From contig NZ_CP128187.1 of the NCBI RefSeq assembly GCF_035207705.1, forward strand, positions 3,720,001 through 3,784,000: a stretch of DNA of 64,000 bases. Direction: 5' to 3'. Position numbers and translations under genes: made by a program. Under the pieces are notes generated by a model. That model was given only the letters and a program-made list of their open reading frames with translations, was not told the DNA's origin and did not search any database. The DNA is from Maribacter sp. BPC-D8. Its GTDB lineage: Bacteria > Bacteroidota > Bacteroidia > Flavobacteriales > Flavobacteriaceae. Every line of letters begins with the position of its first letter. The first letter of the stretch is position 1. Shown one piece after another: positions 62,547 through 64,000 of the stretch.

Positions 62547-63403
62547 TGAAAGTAGCACCGATAAACCGTAATGAAAGACTGTTATCCATTGGTACTATCT
62601 GCAATGCTTTTGATTTGAAAAGAGATGCCTATTACAAATACCAAAAAAGGTTTTTAATCAAAAAACAGATAGAACAGGATATAATCGAACTTGTTCGGCA
62701 AAGTAGAAGAACACTGCCCAGAGAAGGCACCAGAAAACTCATGAGGTCATTAAAAGATGAGTTTCACAAGTATGACATCAAAGTAGGCAGAGACCGGCTA
62801 TTCCGTATCTTAAGAGAAAACAATTTGCTCATAAGAAGAAAGAGATACTCCTGTAGAACTACCAATTCATATCACAGATTCTACAAGTATAATAACATTA
62901 TAAAAGACTTGAAGATCAATAGGCCTAATCAGGTTTGGGCATCCGATATTACCTATATCAGAACTATAAAAGGATTCTGTTACCTGGCATTGATTACGGA
63001 CATGTACTCCCGTAAAATCGTTGGATACGACCTGAGTGATAGCCTTGAACTAAAAGGTTGTGTCAGAGCTTTAAATAAGGCTATTTACAATGCTAAGAAC
63101 ATTGACAGCCTTATTCATCACTCCGACAGAGGTATTCAATATTGTAGTAACGTCTATACCCAAATACTAAAAAGAAAGAAAATAGAAATTAGTATGACAG
63201 AAGAAAACCATTGCTATGAAAACGCCCTAGCCGAAAGGGTCAACGGTATTCTAAAAGATGAATTCTATCTTGACCAGACTTTTACAAGCGTTGTACATGC
63301 TAAAAAAGCAGCCAAAAATGCAATCAAATTATACAACTCTAAAAGATTGCATTTATCTTTAGATTATAAAACACCAAATTACGTGCATCAATATGCCGCT
63401 TAA
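62546..63403 (+). CDS. IS3-family transposase OrfB (DDE integrase core)
   Basis: 285 residues with the retroviral-type DDE catalytic core: VWASDITYIRT (first Asp), HHSDRGIQYCS (second Asp), and ENHCYENALAERVNGILK (catalytic Glu, about 35 residues later). N-terminal HTH_21-like segment with RRTLPREGTRKLM. In frame -1 relative to OrfA; it starts one base into the OrfA stop. Complete, so the element is likely active. Confidence 0.95.
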   Translation: MKVAPINRNERLLSIGTICNAFDLKRDAYYKYQKRFLIKKQIEQDIIELVRQSRRTLPREGTRKLMRSLKDEFHKYDIKVGRDRLFRILRENNLLIRRKRYSCRTTNSYHRFYKYNNIIKDLKINRPNQVWASDITYIRTIKGFCYLALITDMYSRKIVGYDLSDSLELKGCVRALNKAIYNAKNIDSLIHHSDRGIQYCSNVYTQILKRKKIEISMTEENHCYENALAERVNGILKDEFYLDQTFTSVVHAKKAAKNAIKLYNSKRLHLSLDYKTPNYVHQYAA

Positions 63404-63442
63404 AAATAATATTAATCTGTAGCCGTATTTTAGGACGTGACA

Positions 63443-63445
63443 TGC
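63443..63445 (+). repeat. target-site duplication, right copy (TGC)
   Basis: Matches TGC at 62132-62134; removing the IS and one copy rejoins the kinase frame (codon AAT GCT AAT). Confidence 0.85.
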
Positions 63446-63770
63446 TAATGTGCAGTATACCATGAATACCGACTTAGCTATTGTTATGATGACGAACTTA
63501 ATTAAAAACGCAATAATACATGGGCAGGCTGATAAAGAAATAGACATTGTTATTGATGCAGATAAAATAACTGTCAGAAATTATGGTGCTGCACCAGCAT
63601 TAGATACCAACAGTCTTTTCAAGCGTTTTAAAAAGACTTCTGCAGATAGTCGCTCTACCGGATTAGGACTTGCTATTAGTAAGGCTATTGCAGATAAATA
63701 TCAACTACAGTTGCTATATACATATTCTGAGAAGCATAATTTTACGCTAATTTTTCCTCAGCTGCGTTAA
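63446..63770 (+). pseudogene. sensor histidine kinase, 3' fragment (HATPase domain)
   Basis: Continues the kinase after the IS: AIVMMTNLIKNAIIHG (N box), then DADKITVRNYGAAP, TGLGLAISKAIADKYQL (G box) and stop. Internal GTG at 63450 or ATG at 63462 could start a short piece, but without HisKA it would not be a functional kinase. See the 5' fragment for the reconstruction. Confidence 0.93.
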
Positions 63771-63862
63771 GCTTTTTATAAAAAAGTGCTTCAATAATTC
63801 CATTCCTATTTCTTTACAGATTTGAAGGCTAGTTTTGTCTAAACAGTTTTAAATAAAAGAAT

Positions 63863-64000
63863 TATGACAACTAAGAATAACACGTTGAGTATGGCAAAAG
63901 TAAAATTCTGGACAATTGCTGCCATCGTTTTAGGTATGAGTTTTCTTTTTATGAACTTTAGAGATTGGATGCCTTATGATAGTGCTGATAAGGTAGCCTA
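63863..64000 (+). CDS. hypothetical membrane protein, partial (3' end off window)
   Basis: ATG at 63863 opens a frame to the right edge (46 codons): a basic start MTTKNNTLSMAKVKFW, then a hydrophobic segment (TIAAIVLGMSFLFM), then NFRDWMPYDSADKV. One or more transmembrane helices likely; identity cannot be judged from so little. An internal ATG at codon 10 is an alternative start. Confidence 0.6.

Larger units (their letters stand above)
62135..63442 (+). mobile_element. IS3-family insertion sequence, complete, 1308 bp
   Basis: The element begins TGACCCGTCC and ends GGACGTGACA. Its ends form imperfect inverted repeats of 25 bp (62135-62159 and 63418-63442), 19 of 25 positions matching, starting TG and ending CA as in the IS3 family. 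It carries two overlapping transposase frames and is flanked by a 3-bp TGC duplication. It sits inside a histidine kinase gene in the same orientation as the gene. All parts needed for movement look intact. Subgroup within IS3 not determined. Confidence 0.95.

Overview
The window is AT-rich, gene-dense DNA from a member of the Bacteroidota, most likely a marine Flavobacteriaceae (inference). Support comes from protein style (outer-membrane beta-barrel proteins with a carboxypeptidase-regulatory-like N-terminal domain, DUF2807, DUF1080, DUF3500, LytS/LytTR pairs), from promoter -7 boxes of the TAnnTTTG type, from the near absence of Shine-Dalgarno sequences, and from short lipoprotein signal peptides. 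There is no rRNA, CRISPR array or prophage. One tRNA and one insertion sequence are present.

Layout. 1-8.2 kb: the 3' part of mnmG, a perfect parS-type palindrome just after it, a methyltransferase, an OmpH/Skp-like lipoprotein, a LysE-type exporter, a DUF2807 protein, RNase R, a 648-bp AT-rich gap, rpiB and an ElaA-like acetyltransferase. 8.2-14.5 kb: a small nuclease-fold-like protein next to a C5 cytosine DNA methyltransferase, an NlpC/P60 lipoprotein, an S10 peptidase and a DUF1080 protein. 14.5-21 kb: a minus-strand block of secreted proteases (S41, M1, S8) plus a metallo-beta-lactamase-fold hydrolase, with rnpA embedded in it. 21.2-31.5 kb: a 1523-residue multi-PAS histidine kinase with a single-domain response regulator, then SulP transporter plus universal stress protein, divergent from a cation/proton antiporter. 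31.7-42.8 kb: three paralogous outer-membrane beta-barrel proteins, one followed by a LytS/LytTR pair, with lepA between. 42.8-45.2 kb: an overlapping three-gene cluster of a divergent Lgt paralog, a Tes-like radical SAM enzyme and a small membrane protein; this is the best candidate for an uncharacterised (probably lipid-related) system. 45.3-48.7 kb: dusB, a LolE-like permease, rbfA, mce and a CAT-anticodon tRNA. 48.9-60.3 kb: a fatty-acid hydroxylase family protein, an M14 peptidase, a DUF3500 protein, a decayed sugar-dehydrogenase fragment, a second DUF1080 protein, a lipoprotein, a run of very small genes, a CPBP protease, a TlpA-like thioredoxin and a PepSY-like protein. 60.5-64 kb: an OmpR-type response regulator whose cognate histidine kinase is split by a complete IS3-family element (62135-63442) with a 3-bp target duplication; removing the element and one repeat copy restores a 424-codon kinase frame exactly. 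A partial membrane-protein gene runs off the right edge.

Functional picture: mostly core chromosome (tRNA modification, ribosome maturation, RNA decay, translation factor, methylmalonyl-CoA epimerase) mixed with envelope functions typical of a particle-degrading marine bacterium. The parS-like site next to mnmG suggests, but does not prove, that the window lies in the origin-proximal half of the chromosome.
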